Positions 1 to 8,160 of a DNA stretch of 54,480 nucleotides are shown piece after piece. This DNA comes from Cyclobacteriaceae bacterium (lineage in GTDB: Bacteria; Bacteroidota; Bacteroidia; Cytophagales; Cyclobacteriaceae). Under the pieces are notes generated by a model. It worked only from the letters and a program-made list of their open reading frames with translations. It ran no database searches and was not told the DNA's origin. Numbering within the stretch: the first letter of the stretch is position 1; every line of letters begins with the position of its first letter. The stretch spans positions 1 through 54,480 of the forward strand of contig JANXYC010000288.1 in NCBI GenBank assembly GCA_025350305.1. Reading direction: 5' to 3'. Both the position numbers and the translations under genes were made by a program.

Positions 1-218
1 TCATGCGACAAGGAAATTCTCCACAGGAAGCGTGCGAAAAGGCGGTGATGCGAATTGTAAAAAACCAACCAACAAAATCGAAACAAATGCAGGTTGGTTT
101 TCTGGCGCTCAACAAGGCAGGAGAATTTGGTGCTTTTGCCATACAAAAGGGATTTACGTATGCAGTATATTCCTCAGAAATCAGGAATCAGCTTTTTGAT
201 GCAAAGAGTTATTACTAA
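1..218 (+). CDS. Glycosylasparaginase (N4-(beta-N-acetylglucosaminyl)-L-asparaginase), C-terminal end
   Basis: Only the last 70 or so residues are inside the window; the 5' part lies before position 1, so the first Met seen (position 3) is internal. The segment MRQGNSPQEACEKAVMRI followed by QVGFLALNKAGEFGAFAIQ resembles the C-terminal part of the beta chain of Ntn-hydrolase glycosylasparaginases, which cleave the GlcNAc-Asn bond of glycoasparagine. The autoproteolytic Thr and the substrate site are outside the window, so activity cannot be judged. The gene ends 16 bp before the small antitoxin-like gene. Family assignment rests on recall of the C-terminal signature only. Confidence 0.8.
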   Translation, partial: MRQGNSPQEACEKAVMRIVKNQPTKSKQMQVGFLALNKAGEFGAFAIQKGFTYAVYSSEIRNQLFDAKSYY

Positions 219-234
219 TGTTTATATTTGAATT

Positions 235-435
235 ATGAAGCCAGTTGTCATTACCCCTAAAAACAAAAAAGAATTTGACTTTGTCTCTCTTCTGCTTAAC
301 AAGCTGAAAATTTCATCAAGAATGCTTTCAACCGAGGAGATTGAAGACCTTGGACTTGCAAAATTGATGAGAGATGCCGATCGGTCTAGCAAAGTATCCA
401 GAGAAACAATTATGAAGAAGTTAAATGCAAAATGA
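235..435 (+). CDS. Putative antitoxin of a RelE/ParE-type module
   Basis: A 66-residue, charged protein with no membrane segment. Its stop overlaps the start of the following toxin-like gene by 4 bp (ATGA), the usual arrangement of an antitoxin translated just before its toxin. Residues about 30-64 (STEEIEDLGLAKLMRDADRS and following) look like a short helical toxin-binding tail; a DNA-binding fold is not obvious. The function is inferred mainly from position and size; many Bacteroidota RelE/ParE modules carry such unclassified small antitoxins. Confidence 0.7.
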   Translation: MKPVVITPKNKKEFDFVSLLLNKLKISSRMLSTEEIEDLGLAKLMRDADRSSKVSRETIMKKLNAK

Positions 436-698
436 GGGTAGAATTTCTTTCAAAGTTTGATCGTGACTTAGAAGAAATTCTTGAACCTTCAATTCGCAGG
501 GCCATTCTTGAAATAGTTATTAAAGTGGAGGAAGCTTCAAAACTTCACCAAATTCCACAACTCAAAAAACTTCAGGGATTTAAATATGCTTATCGAATCA
601 GAGTAAGGGACTATCGGATTGGCATTTTTGTGGAAAACAACATTGTTCAATTTGCCAGGATAAAGAATCGGCGGGATATTTATCGGGTTTTTCCTTAA
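432..698 (+). CDS. RelE/ParE-family toxin
   Basis: An 88-residue protein with the layout of the RelE/ParE fold: an N-terminal strand (MRVEFLSKFDRDLEEI), two helices, then KKLQGFKYAYRIRVRDYRIGI and a basic C-terminal stretch (FARIKNRRDIYRVFP). The Arg/Lys-rich core and the YRxRxxDYRIG motif are typical of RelE-like toxins, which cleave mRNA at the ribosome or, for ParE, poison gyrase; the sequence alone does not separate these. It is translationally coupled to the antitoxin-like gene and followed directly (2 bp) by cutC, so some read-through into cutC is likely. Confidence 0.85.
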   Translation: MRVEFLSKFDRDLEEILEPSIRRAILEIVIKVEEASKLHQIPQLKKLQGFKYAYRIRVRDYRIGIFVENNIVQFARIKNRRDIYRVFP

Positions 699-700
699 GT

Positions 701-1441
701 ATGACATTTGAAGTAGTCGTCTATAACATTGAATCTGCCCTCAAAGCACAGGAAGGCAGTGCAGATCGCATTGAGTTGTGCGATAATCCTGCAGAAGGCG
801 GAACAACTCCCTCGTTAGGAACGGTGGAAGTGGTCCGGCAGAATGTGACCATGGATGTCTATGTGATGCTGCGTCCGCGTGGCGGTGATTTTTGTTATAG
901 CAGTTATGAGTTTTATTCCATGAAACGTGACTTGCTGCAGTTTCAGAAGTTGAGCGTAGACGGCTTTGTCGTTGGCATTTTAAATCCGGATGGCACGATC
1001 GACAAAAAGCGGTGCAAAGAGTTGGTTGACAAAGCTCGGCCGCTTCGAGTAACGTGTCACCGCGCGTTTGACATGACACGTGATCCTTTTGAAGCATTGG
1101 AGGACTGCATAGAAGCTGGGTTTAGCCGCATTCTTACCTCCGGTCATCGATCAAAGGCCATTGAAGGAGTCGAATTGATACGAGCATTAGTGGAAAAGGC
1201 CGGCAACCGGATTTCAATCATGTCGGGTTCCGGCGTGAATGAAAACACCGTTCAGGAGATCGTGTCGAAGACAAAAGTCAAGGAGATCCATTTCTCGGCA
1301 ACTTCCTTTCACCAAAGTCCGATGATATTTCAGAATCAAACTATTGCCGCGATGGGCGAGGTGGGGAAGAGTGAGTTTGAGTTGCGCACAGTAGATCCGG
1401 GACGAGTTAGGAAAATAAGGGAATTGGCTCAAGCTTGCTAA
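701..1441 (+). CDS. cutC: Copper homeostasis protein CutC
   Basis: A 246-residue cytoplasmic TIM-barrel protein of full family length. Recognisable blocks are FEVVVYNIESALKAQEGSAD with RIELC (N-terminal strand), VMLRPRGGDFCYSS, DGFVVGILNPDGTID, VTCHRAFDM, RILTSGHRSKA and IMSGSGVNENTV. These follow the CutC order closely. The family was named for copper tolerance in E. coli, but its biochemical activity is unresolved. The start is the ATG 2 bp after the toxin gene stop; no other start precedes the conserved strand. Confidence 0.95.
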   Translation: MTFEVVVYNIESALKAQEGSADRIELCDNPAEGGTTPSLGTVEVVRQNVTMDVYVMLRPRGGDFCYSSYEFYSMKRDLLQFQKLSVDGFVVGILNPDGTIDKKRCKELVDKARPLRVTCHRAFDMTRDPFEALEDCIEAGFSRILTSGHRSKAIEGVELIRALVEKAGNRISIMSGSGVNENTVQEIVSKTKVKEIHFSATSFHQSPMIFQNQTIAAMGEVGKSEFELRTVDPGRVRKIRELAQAC

Positions 1442-1462
1442 CAATGTTTCCGCATGGAGTCT

Positions 1463-1696
1463 TCAAAAATATTCCGGAAAATGGTCATTTAGAATTTTAT
1501 TGAGCGTTTCTTTGCTTAGATACTTGTTGTTGAACCCACTAACATCGCTGTAGTTTTTTGCCCTCTCCCGATCATCCGGGTTTAAGGAAGTTGTAAGCAT
1601 AACCAGTACAATTTTTGCTTTTAATGCCTCATCTAAATTTTTGTATTCTTTAGTGGGAGTTCGTTCGCTATCTATTAAGGTATTCACCCAGGTCAT
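1463..1696 (-). CDS. Hypothetical protein, 77 aa
   Basis: A small soluble, charged protein on the minus strand, convergent with cutC. It has no signal peptide, no membrane segment and no motif I recognise. An in-frame stop lies close upstream of the ATG, so this is not simply the tail of a larger open frame. It may be a real small gene or a remnant of a longer one; codon usage is ordinary and I cannot decide. Confidence 0.35.
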   Translation of the reverse strand: MTWVNTLIDSERTPTKEYKNLDEALKAKIVLVMLTTSLNPDDRERAKNYSDVSGFNNKYLSKETLNKILNDHFPEYF

Positions 1697-1811
1697 CTTT
1701 GTAAGGAGCGTACCTCATAAATACAATATAGAATTTTTTGGGCTTAATTTTCGCTCTTTGGGGCCTACATGGAAGGGTGCGAGATTAATGCAACCACATT
1801 GAATTCCCAAT

Positions 1812-2048
1812 TTACAGGATCATTTTACTCAAACTGCCTATTCTACTTGCATCCATCCGGACATTCCCAGATACGGGTCGTGTCACCGATCCTGCCAAAC
1901 TCACTTGTGTCCAATCAAGAAGGTTCGTGGATTTATAAAAGCGGTCTTCAGAATAATAAAGACTATCCTTGATAGGCCCGTGCCGGCGGGGTGACTTCAC
2001 ACAGGAAAAAAGAAGGGTAGCAATAAAACTTACGATCAACAACCTCAT
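1812..2048 (-). CDS. Small putative lipoprotein, 78 aa
   Basis: The N-terminus MRLLIVSFIATLLFSC is a good lipoprotein signal peptide with Cys at residue 16, followed by a polar, charged region. No family is recognised for the mature part. The start is 4 bp after the msrB stop, so it is probably the last gene of the msrB transcript. The short length and lack of a recognisable fold leave open that it is the N-terminal remnant of a longer protein. Confidence 0.5.
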   Translation of the reverse strand: MRLLIVSFIATLLFSCVKSPRRHGPIKDSLYYSEDRFYKSTNLLDWTQVSLAGSVTRPVSGNVRMDASRIGSLSKMIL

Positions 2049-2052
2049 ATGC

Positions 2053-2508
2053 TCAGGGTTTTGCTTTTTCCGCTAAAATAATAGAAGCGGAATTAATGCA
2101 AAAACGTAATCCACTGGGCAGGGGTCCGTCTGGAAAAACATGACCCAGGTGGGCGTCACACACATTACAGGTTACTTCAATCCTAACCATGCCGTGACCT
2201 GAATCTTTGTGGTAGGCGATCACGCCATCAGTATAGGGCTGGGTGAAACTAGGCCATCCTGTTCCTGATTCAAATTTAAGACTTGAATCAAAGAGAAGGG
2301 TGCTGCAACAGCGGCAGGCATACAGTCCCGGAGTGTGCGCCTCACAATACTCGCCGGTGAAGGCCCGTTCGGTGCCTTTCTTGCGCGCAACGCTATACTG
2401 CTCAGGTGTCAGAATTTTCCTCCATTCCTCATCACTTTTTTCGACCCGGTTTGGAGGAACAGGGTTACCCTTGGTGGCAATGCTGATGACGTCAGTCCAT
2501 TTTAGCAT
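2053..2508 (-). CDS. msrB: Peptide-methionine (R)-S-oxide reductase MsrB
   Basis: A 151-residue enzyme that reduces the R-epimer of methionine sulfoxide in proteins using thioredoxin. Visible hallmarks are two zinc-binding CxxC pairs (CRCC near residue 66 and CNVC near residue 113), the fold motif SGTGWPSF, HLGHVFPDGP, and the catalytic Cys in RFCINSASI near the C-terminus. There is no signal peptide, so it acts in the cytoplasm. Two thioredoxins elsewhere in the window could supply electrons. Confidence 0.96.
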   Translation of the reverse strand: MLKWTDVISIATKGNPVPPNRVEKSDEEWRKILTPEQYSVARKKGTERAFTGEYCEAHTPGLYACRCCSTLLFDSSLKFESGTGWPSFTQPYTDGVIAYHKDSGHGMVRIEVTCNVCDAHLGHVFPDGPLPSGLRFCINSASIILAEKAKP

Positions 2509-2531
2509 ACAGAGAATTTTTAGGAGCTTGA

Positions 2532-2750
2532 TTATACCGGGAGGCTCACGTTGAATTGAGAGCCAATCTATAACTTCGAAGTAGCCTCAATGGTTCCATT
2601 TAGTTTGGTTATTGCTTCTTTAACGATATATAATCCAAGTCCTGAACCCTCTGACTTTTCATGTGCCTGAAAGAACATCTCAAATATCCGTGGAAGGAAA
2701 TTATCGGGAATGCCGAGTTCGTTGTCCTCCACCAGGAATTGAAAATGAAA
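2532..2750 (-). pseudogene. Remnant of a sensor histidine kinase (C-terminal HATPase_c piece)
   Basis: Read on the minus strand from 2750, the frame gives FHFQFLVEDNELGIPD, then LPRIFEMFFQAH, EGSGLGLYIVKEAI and KLNGTIEATSKL, a TAG stop, and in the same frame GSQFNVSLPV and TAA. These are the N-box/G1 (DNxxGIP), F-box and G2 (GSGLGL) motifs and the usual C-terminal strand of a histidine-kinase ATPase domain. There is no start codon; the frame begins right after the TAA of the TSUP gene, in the same frame. The dimerisation domain, phospho-acceptor His and sensor are absent. G1 has Glu where Gly is usual (DNELGIP). It is a dead fragment, with a premature stop before the final strand. Confidence 0.8.
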
Positions 2751-3500
2751 TTAGAAAAACCATAATTTAATTGCCATTGCGATGATGGAAATAATCATGA
2801 CACGTTTGATCCAGAGTTCACCTGCTGATACGGACCAGCGGCTGGCATACCATCCACCCATGGCATGTCCGATGGCCAGGACGAGTCCTGGTTTCCACTC
2901 GATTTTTCCTTCGATCGCAAATACAATCACGGAAACACCGGTGTACACAATCGCAGCGAAAACTTTTACGTAGTTACTCTTTACCAGACTCAAATGGTTG
3001 ACTACGCTCAGTACACCAATCACCAGAAAGCCAATCCCTGCCTGAACAAATCCGCCATAGATGCCTAGAAAAAAGAAACAAATGGCGCCAATCACCTGGC
3101 TTCGTACGTCCAACCGCTCCGTGCCGGTGGATTTAAATGGATCGAATAGGATTAAGACAACTGCCAACAGCATGACGATGACGAATATTTTGGTGAAAAC
3201 CGTATCGGCCACGGTGGAGGCCACGAGTGAACCAATAATTCCTCCGCCGAGTGAAGTCAGACCCAGGTAAAGACTGTAAGGCCAGGGAAGCTCAACGTTT
3301 TTACTTCTAAATCCGCCTACTGCGAAGAAATTTTGGAAGAGCAAGGCAACGCGGCTTGTGGCATTTGCGGTGGTAATGGGAAGACCCATGAACGTAAGAA
3401 TCGGTACTGAAAAAAGTGATCCGCCGCCGCCTACCGTATTGAGAAAGGCAGCAAAGAAACCGACGATAATAATAAGTAAATATTCATACCAGACGTGCAT
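2751..3500 (-). CDS. TSUP (TauE/SafE) family membrane transporter
   Basis: A 249-residue inner-membrane protein with about seven or eight hydrophobic segments in two half-repeats. The first half carries the family signature (FFAAFLNTVGGGGSLFSVPI, then GLPITTANATSR), the second FFLGIYGGFVQAGIGFLVIG. TSUP proteins export or import small organosulfur or sulfur oxyanions such as sulfite or sulfoacetate; the substrate here is unknown. Its start overlaps the stop of the preceding SDR gene by one base, so the two are co-translated. The kinase remnant follows it directly. Confidence 0.9.
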   Translation of the reverse strand: MHVWYEYLLIIIVGFFAAFLNTVGGGGSLFSVPILTFMGLPITTANATSRVALLFQNFFAVGGFRSKNVELPWPYSLYLGLTSLGGGIIGSLVASTVADTVFTKIFVIVMLLAVVLILFDPFKSTGTERLDVRSQVIGAICFFFLGIYGGFVQAGIGFLVIGVLSVVNHLSLVKSNYVKVFAAIVYTGVSVIVFAIEGKIEWKPGLVLAIGHAMGGWYASRWSVSAGELWIKRVMIISIIAMAIKLWFF

Positions 3501-4306
3501 CAGCGGACGTTGACCTGACGAACGATTCTTGCAAAAAGGCCCGGCAGAAATCGTTTCAAATAAACGGACGCTACTTCTTTCAATCCACCTATATAAACTT
3601 CATTTTTTTTATGGATAATAGCAGCGACAATTTTTTTTGCGACAATTTTTGGATCAAGACCATCGTCGGTAGTGGAATCCATTTGGTTCAGCTTGGTGCC
3701 ATCGCCCATCAAGGCATTCATCGAAACATTTGTTCGTACCCACCCGGGGCATATCAGGGTGATATAGATTGACTTGCTGTTTTTCCACATTTCTGCGCGA
3801 AGCGAGTCGAAGAAACCGTGGAGTGCATGTTTTGCACCAGCATAACCGGAACGATACGGCGTTCCAATCAGGCCCATCACACTGCTTACCACCACATAAT
3901 GCCCGCTTTTTCTTTTCAAGAAATGAGGCAGCAGGTATTTTGTAAGAGCAATGGTGCCGAAGTAATCAACTTCCATGATCCTGCGGTCGACGTCCAGGCT
4001 GGTTTCTCTTGTCAGGCTTCGCTGGCTGATGCCTCCATTATTAATAAGAATATCGATATGACCGAATAGCTGAACAGCCGCTTCCGTCGTAAGCTGGAGT
4101 GTGTTGCCAGCCGCCAGGTCAAGGGGTAATACACGGATATTGGGTTGTGCGATCGGGTGGCAGTTCCCTTTGACGCGTTCGAGTTCTTCTTTTCTACGCG
4201 CCGATAAAATCAGTTTTACTTTTTTGCGTGCCAATTCATAGGCCAATGCCTCGCCAATGCCTGACGAAGCCCCTGTAAGCCAGATGACTTTATTTTGTAA
4301 TGCCAT
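3500..4306 (-). CDS. Short-chain dehydrogenase/reductase (SDR family)
   Basis: A 268-residue classical SDR. The N-terminal NAD(P)-binding motif is TGASSGIGEALA (residues 11-22), followed by NNGG (usual NNAG), the catalytic Ser in VVVSSVMG and the YxxxK pair in YAGAKHAL. The C-terminal region with KEVASVYLKRFLPGLFARIV resembles the DHRS7B/YqjQ-like group, which often associates with membranes. The substrate is unknown. It sits 2 bp after the membrane-protein gene and overlaps the TSUP gene by 1 bp. Confidence 0.9.
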   Translation of the reverse strand: MALQNKVIWLTGASSGIGEALAYELARKKVKLILSARRKEELERVKGNCHPIAQPNIRVLPLDLAAGNTLQLTTEAAVQLFGHIDILINNGGISQRSLTRETSLDVDRRIMEVDYFGTIALTKYLLPHFLKRKSGHYVVVSSVMGLIGTPYRSGYAGAKHALHGFFDSLRAEMWKNSKSIYITLICPGWVRTNVSMNALMGDGTKLNQMDSTTDDGLDPKIVAKKIVAAIIHKKNEVYIGGLKEVASVYLKRFLPGLFARIVRQVNVR

Positions 4307-4308
4307 GA

Positions 4309-4719
4309 CTAATTCTTCACGGCCTTAATCCTTGCCAACCGTTGATCTTCGGCGTAAACCCAAATGGTATATATGCCTACTGCCGTGCCAATCGGAAATG
4401 AAAATAGCTTGAGGCAACCTAAAATCAAGGTAAGCGTCATGGCCCATGATTTATTATTAAGGAGGGCAATGCCCGCGATGAGTGAGGGCAAGGCGAAGAA
4501 TACAATAACAACGGCCGGCAACCACGCCAGCAACCTGGCAATCATTTCCAGAACGGCTACATCATTTGGTTCTGCCTGACTTGCCGCATAGGTAAAAATG
4601 GTCGATAAAAAAACATTTAGCACCATCATGATCAGGGCCTGAAATAAGGCTGAGACGACATACAGTATTCCCAGAATTCGTTTGTGACTTTCCATACGTG
4701 TTGAGGGCGGGTTAGCCAA
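4309..4719 (-). CDS. Hypothetical membrane protein, 136 aa
   Basis: Small integral membrane protein with about four hydrophobic segments (starting around residues 15, 65, 80 and 100), a polar N-terminus and a basic C-terminus. This four-helix layout is common in unnamed Bacteroidota membrane proteins; no catalytic motif is visible. It is spaced 6 bp from folA and 2 bp from the SDR gene, so it belongs to the same minus-strand operon. Confidence 0.75.
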   Translation of the reverse strand: MANPPSTRMESHKRILGILYVVSALFQALIMMVLNVFLSTIFTYAASQAEPNDVAVLEMIARLLAWLPAVVIVFFALPSLIAGIALLNNKSWAMTLTLILGCLKLFSFPIGTAVGIYTIWVYAEDQRLARIKAVKN

Positions 4720-4725
4720 TGTGAA

Positions 4726-5229
4726 TTAACGCAATCGATCGTACACCACAAAATCAAAAGAATAAGCGTGACGCTCATCGGCGGCATGATGATTTCGCGA
4801 TATTTCTTTCCAGTTGGAGGAATCAATCTCCGGAAAAAAAGTATCTCCTTGAAGTTCAGTTTGAATCTCAGTGAGATACATACGCTGTGTAAACGGTATT
4901 CCTAGTTTAAACATCTCAGCGCCACCTATATTAAAAACTTCTTCCTCGTTGGCCGCCCGGGCCAGCTCAATTCCTTTTTCCAGCGAATTCACAACCGCAC
5001 ATCCCGGTGCGCTAAAATCCTTTTGTCGGGTGACAACAATATTGACCCGGTTGGGCAACGGTCTGAATTTTTCCAGGAGCGAATCATAGTTTTTCCTTCC
5101 CATAATCACCGTATGGCGACTGGTAGTCTGCATAAAATACTTCATGTCATCCGGCAGGCGCCAGGGAAGGTCGTTGTTTTTTCCTATGACACGATTTGTG
5201 CTAAGAGCGGCGATGAGGGATACGATCAT
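4726..5229 (-). CDS. folA: Dihydrofolate reductase
   Basis: A 167-residue enzyme that makes tetrahydrofolate with NADPH. Motifs are [31 protein letters not shown] (with the acidic substrate-binding Asp), [18 protein letters not shown] and [10 protein letters not shown] chose the ATG at 5229 because the family begins at this strand; a longer frame from an ATG at 5319, which overlaps the fmt stop as ATGA, would add 30 low-complexity residues unrelated to the family. The gene follows fmt, which uses a folate one-carbon donor, so the pairing makes metabolic sense. Confidence 0.95.
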   Translation of the reverse strand: MIVSLIAALSTNRVIGKNNDLPWRLPDDMKYFMQTTSRHTVIMGRKNYDSLLEKFRPLPNRVNIVVTRQKDFSAPGCAVVNSLEKGIELARAANEEEVFNIGGAEMFKLGIPFTQRMYLTEIQTELQGDTFFPEIDSSNWKEISRNHHAADERHAYSFDFVVYDRLR

Positions 5230-5318
5230 GGGGTGGGTGCTGGTTGCTGGGGCCTCGTGACGGGTTGATGATTTTAATTCAATAACACTTGTGTCCTGGC
5301 CTGAATCCAGAACCAGCA

Positions 5319-6236
5319 TCAGATTTTATTTCCTCTAAAAAACTCCAGTATATTCATTCTCCGCTTTCCTTCGGGTTGAAGTTCATTAATTGAAATCCAG
5401 CCATTGGAGGTTTTGATGTAAAGATAGTTTTTGTTGTCGGAAATGATCGGATCGTTGGAACCCTCTTTTTTGAAATCCACGGTGGACACGCTGTAAATCT
5501 TGAAGGTCTTTTCATTTAAAATTGCCCACGCGGCCGGATATGGACTGAGTCCGCGCACAAAATTTCTGATCGTTTCAGAAGGCTGGTTCCAGTTGATTTC
5601 ACATGTTTCTTTAAAGATTTTTGGTGCATGCTTTATTTCGCCCAATTCAGGCTGTGGAAGAGTTGGATAGTCGCATGCTTCAATAGCCTTCACTGTCTTA
5701 AGAACAAGTTGACCTCCTTTTTTCATAAGCCGTTCATACAATGAACCTGCGTTGTCATGTTCATGAATAGGTTCGTGTTCTTGAAAAATAATGGTACCGG
5801 TGTCAATCTCATGTTTTAGAAAAAATGTCGTTACACCGGTTTCTTTTTCCCCATTAATAATCGCCCAGTGGATTGGTGCCGCGCCGCGATACTGGGGCAG
5901 CAAGGAAGCATGGAGATTAAATGTCCCAAGGACGGGCATTGACCATACCGCTTCGGGGAGCATGCGAAAAGCGACTACAACTTGTAAAGTAGCTTGATAG
6001 GTTTTCAGATCCTCAATAAATGCCGGGGCTTTCAGGTTGGTGGGCTGGAGGACGGGGATGTTGTGTTTGAGTGCGAACACTTTCACCGGCGAAGGAGTGA
6101 GTTTTTGACCACGGCCTTGTGGCTTGTCGGGTGCCGTAATTACGGCCACTACATTGAATTTATTCTCCACAAGAATTTCAAGACTTGGCACCGCAAATTC
6201 GGGGGTGCCCATGAAGAGGATGCGGAGGTTATGCAT
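5319..6236 (-). CDS. fmt: Methionyl-tRNA formyltransferase
   Basis: A 305-residue enzyme that formylates initiator Met-tRNA with 10-formyltetrahydrofolate. The N-terminal formyltransferase domain begins [20 protein letters not shown]; the catalytic region holds [20 protein letters not shown] and the conserved Asp in HEIDTG. A smaller C-terminal OB-like domain follows (about residues 205-305, including [15 protein letters not shown]). Length is normal. The start overlaps the end of the preceding ATPase gene by 8 bp, and folA follows, suggesting one operon. Confidence 0.97.
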   Translation of the reverse strand: MHNLRILFMGTPEFAVPSLEILVENKFNVVAVITAPDKPQGRGQKLTPSPVKVFALKHNIPVLQPTNLKAPAFIEDLKTYQATLQVVVAFRMLPEAVWSMPVLGTFNLHASLLPQYRGAAPIHWAIINGEKETGVTTFFLKHEIDTGTIIFQEHEPIHEHDNAGSLYERLMKKGGQLVLKTVKAIEACDYPTLPQPELGEIKHAPKIFKETCEINWNQPSETIRNFVRGLSPYPAAWAILNEKTFKIYSVSTVDFKKEGSNDPIISDNKNYLYIKTSNGWISINELQPEGKRRMNILEFFRGNKI

Positions 6237-7392
6237 TTTGTTGATTCAGTTGTTTTATCAAGTCATTGATGTTGATGACCGTGGTGTTTTCGGATATTTT
6301 AAAACGATCGCTCACAGGGCTAGCTACATAAGCTTCCTTAATTTTTAGATCCTTGAGTAACGAATAAAATCCTTTTGTGACGACTGGAGCTTTTGATAGT
6401 TTACTCTCAACTGCAATCAGCCGTTTGCCTTTTTTTAAAATAAAATCTATTTCAGCCTGATCAGCCGTGGCAGAATAAAAAAATTCCCAATCGGATAGAG
6501 CCTCCATCAACTGGGTAAGCACAAAGCCTTCCCATGAAAATCCTGCCACAGGATGAGCCAGCAATTCATTGAGATTGTTAATATTGAGCAGCGCATGCAA
6601 TAGCCCAGTGTCCGCTAAATAAATCTTGGGAGTCTTTTTTAAACGTTTATCGATGTTGGAAAAATAGGGTTCTAATTTTCTGAGCATGAATGTCCCAACC
6701 ATTACGTCTACATAATTCTTTATGGTAGTGTGGCTTACGCCGAGCGAGTGTCCCAGATCAGACAGGTTTAATGAACGGCCGTGAAGGTGGGCGCACATCA
6801 TCCAAAACCTTCTCATATTCTCTGCAGCAATACCAATACCAAAGTTGGATAGATCTCTTTCAAGGAATGTTCGAATAAAGTTCTTGCGCCACACCATACT
6901 GACAGCTTCATTGCGGGCTAAATAACTTCTCGGAAATCCCCCTCGCATCCATAAACGGTTTGTGTCTGATTTTTTGGTTTTCATCATCTCCGTTAGTGAA
7001 AACGGTGCAAGATCAACATATACAATACGGCCTGCGAGGGTTTCGGAAGATTGCCGTAACAAGGGGGGAGAAGCAGAACCCAACAGAAGGAATTGACCAT
7101 TCTTTTTATGCTGGTCAATGATACCCCGAAGTACCTGGAATATTTCCGGCATGAACTGTACTTCATCCAGGCAAACCAATTTTCCCTTGTATTGAGAGAA
7201 AAAAAGTGATGCATCCGTTAGACGCACACGGTCATCTGGATTTTCGAGGTCGATATAAACCGAACCTTTGGTTCTTTTGACGATCTGCCTGGCAAGAGTC
7301 GACTTTCCGCACTGGCGTGGTCCGATAATCCCTACGGCGGGAAAATGGCGCAGGTAATCGATGATATCTTTTTCTTTGTGCCGGATGAGCAT
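6229..7392 (-). CDS. AAA ATPase with C-terminal DUF4143 domain
   Basis: A 387-residue protein. Walker A is GPRQCGKST (about residues 24-32) and Walker B is LVCLDEVQF (about 71-80); a winged-helix-like segment (LGHSLGVSHTTIKNYVDVM) lies mid-protein. The C-terminal DUF4143 domain resembles PD-(D/E)XK nuclease folds, with EIDFILKKGKRLIAVESK carrying a D...ExK-like pattern. Such ATPases are widespread and often mobile or linked to selfish or regulatory roles; the substrate is unknown. It overlaps fmt by 8 bp. Confidence 0.9.
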   Translation of the reverse strand: MLIRHKEKDIIDYLRHFPAVGIIGPRQCGKSTLARQIVKRTKGSVYIDLENPDDRVRLTDASLFFSQYKGKLVCLDEVQFMPEIFQVLRGIIDQHKKNGQFLLLGSASPPLLRQSSETLAGRIVYVDLAPFSLTEMMKTKKSDTNRLWMRGGFPRSYLARNEAVSMVWRKNFIRTFLERDLSNFGIGIAAENMRRFWMMCAHLHGRSLNLSDLGHSLGVSHTTIKNYVDVMVGTFMLRKLEPYFSNIDKRLKKTPKIYLADTGLLHALLNINNLNELLAHPVAGFSWEGFVLTQLMEALSDWEFFYSATADQAEIDFILKKGKRLIAVESKLSKAPVVTKGFYSLLKDLKIKEAYVASPVSDRFKISENTTVININDLIKQLNQQNA

Positions 7393-7410
7393 GGCTCAAA
7401 GATAAGAATT

Positions 7411-7451
7411 AACCCCGTAAATTGGAAGTATAAGTTTCAATTTACGGGGTT
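7411..7451 (-). terminator. Perfect 14-bp hairpin downstream of nth
   Basis: AACCCCGTAAATTG at 7411-7424 pairs perfectly with CAATTTACGGGGTT at 7438-7451 across a 13-nt loop. It lies 4 bp beyond the nth stop and before the ATPase gene on the same strand. The U-tract after the stem is weak on the minus strand, so it may be an attenuating or processing hairpin rather than a full terminator. Confidence 0.55.
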
Positions 7452-7454
7452 GCG

Positions 7455-8090
7455 TTAATTCCTTAAATCTTTTCGAATGTACTTCTTGCAAACCGGACAC
7501 GCTTTCCACTCGTGTCTTCGGGCAGGGCAATATTCCCGCCCAAAATAAATAATCTGTAAATGCGCCTTGTTCCATTTCGATTCGGGAATGAGTCGCTTTA
7601 AATCCCGTTCAGTCTGCTCCACACTTTTTCCGTTGGTCAGTCCCCACCGATACGCCAGTCGGTGTATATGCGTGTCCACAGGGAAGGCTGACTTGCCAAA
7701 CCATTGTGTCATCACTACCGACGCGGTCTTGTGACCCACGGAGGGAAGTGCTTCGAGCTCTTCAAATGTTTGCGGCACTTGTCCTTGATGTTTTTCAACC
7801 AAAATCTTCGAAAGTCCCGCAATACCTTTTGACTTCATCGGCGAGAGTCCGCAAGGTTTGATAATCTCCCGGATTTCCGCTGCCGTGTATTTCATCATGT
7901 CATACGGATTGTCTGCCATTTTGAAAAGCGCAGGGGTGGTTTTATTCACCCGCACATCGGTACACTGGGCCGATAGCAAAACAGAAATTAATAATGTATA
8001 GGCATCCTTGTGTTGAAGGGGAACTTCAGGAGTTGGGTAGTACGTGTCTAATATCTTCAGGATGTCATTTACTTTTTCAGATTTGGTCAT
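7455..8090 (-). CDS. nth: Endonuclease III (DNA glycosylase/AP lyase)
   Basis: A 211-residue base-excision repair enzyme acting on oxidised pyrimidines. The helix-hairpin-helix is LPSVGHKTASVVM with the catalytic Lys, and the catalytic Asp is in FPVDTHIHRLAYRWGL. The C-terminal cluster is unusual: in GREYCPARRHEWKACPVC the second of the four canonical cysteines (C-x6-C-x2-C-x5-C) is Trp and the last spacing differs, leaving only three Cys. The enzyme therefore probably lacks a classical 4Fe-4S cluster or has a modified one; I believe related Bacteroidota Nth proteins show similar loss. Confidence 0.95.
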   Translation of the reverse strand: MTKSEKVNDILKILDTYYPTPEVPLQHKDAYTLLISVLLSAQCTDVRVNKTTPALFKMADNPYDMMKYTAAEIREIIKPCGLSPMKSKGIAGLSKILVEKHQGQVPQTFEELEALPSVGHKTASVVMTQWFGKSAFPVDTHIHRLAYRWGLTNGKSVEQTERDLKRLIPESKWNKAHLQIIYFGREYCPARRHEWKACPVCKKYIRKDLRN

Positions 8091-8099
8091 TTTTTTAGG

Positions 8100-8160
8100 A
8101 GCTTAAAGTGGAAAGCTTTAAGCTAAAAGCCAGCTTTCAGCTTAAAGCTTTCAGCTTTTC
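8100..8160. repeat. Intergenic palindrome built of short AGCTTTAA-like units
   Basis: GAAAGCTTTAAGCT at 8111-8124 pairs perfectly (14 bp) with AGCTTAAAGCTTTC at 8139-8152. The flanks repeat the same unit (GCTTAAAG, CAGCTTT). It fills the gap between namZ and nth, both on the minus strand, and could end the namZ transcript. Its style matches other unit-repeat palindromes in this window. Confidence 0.6.

Noticed and set aside
235-698. Toxin-antitoxin pair as part of a mobile island
   Set aside because: No integrase, attachment site or compositional break is visible near the left edge; it is just a small chromosomal module as far as can be seen.
5230-5319. Longer N-terminus for folA from the ATG overlapping the fmt stop
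   Set aside because: The extra 30 residues are polar and low in structure and precede the universal first strand of DHFR; the ATGA overlap alone is not enough, though translation from there is possible.
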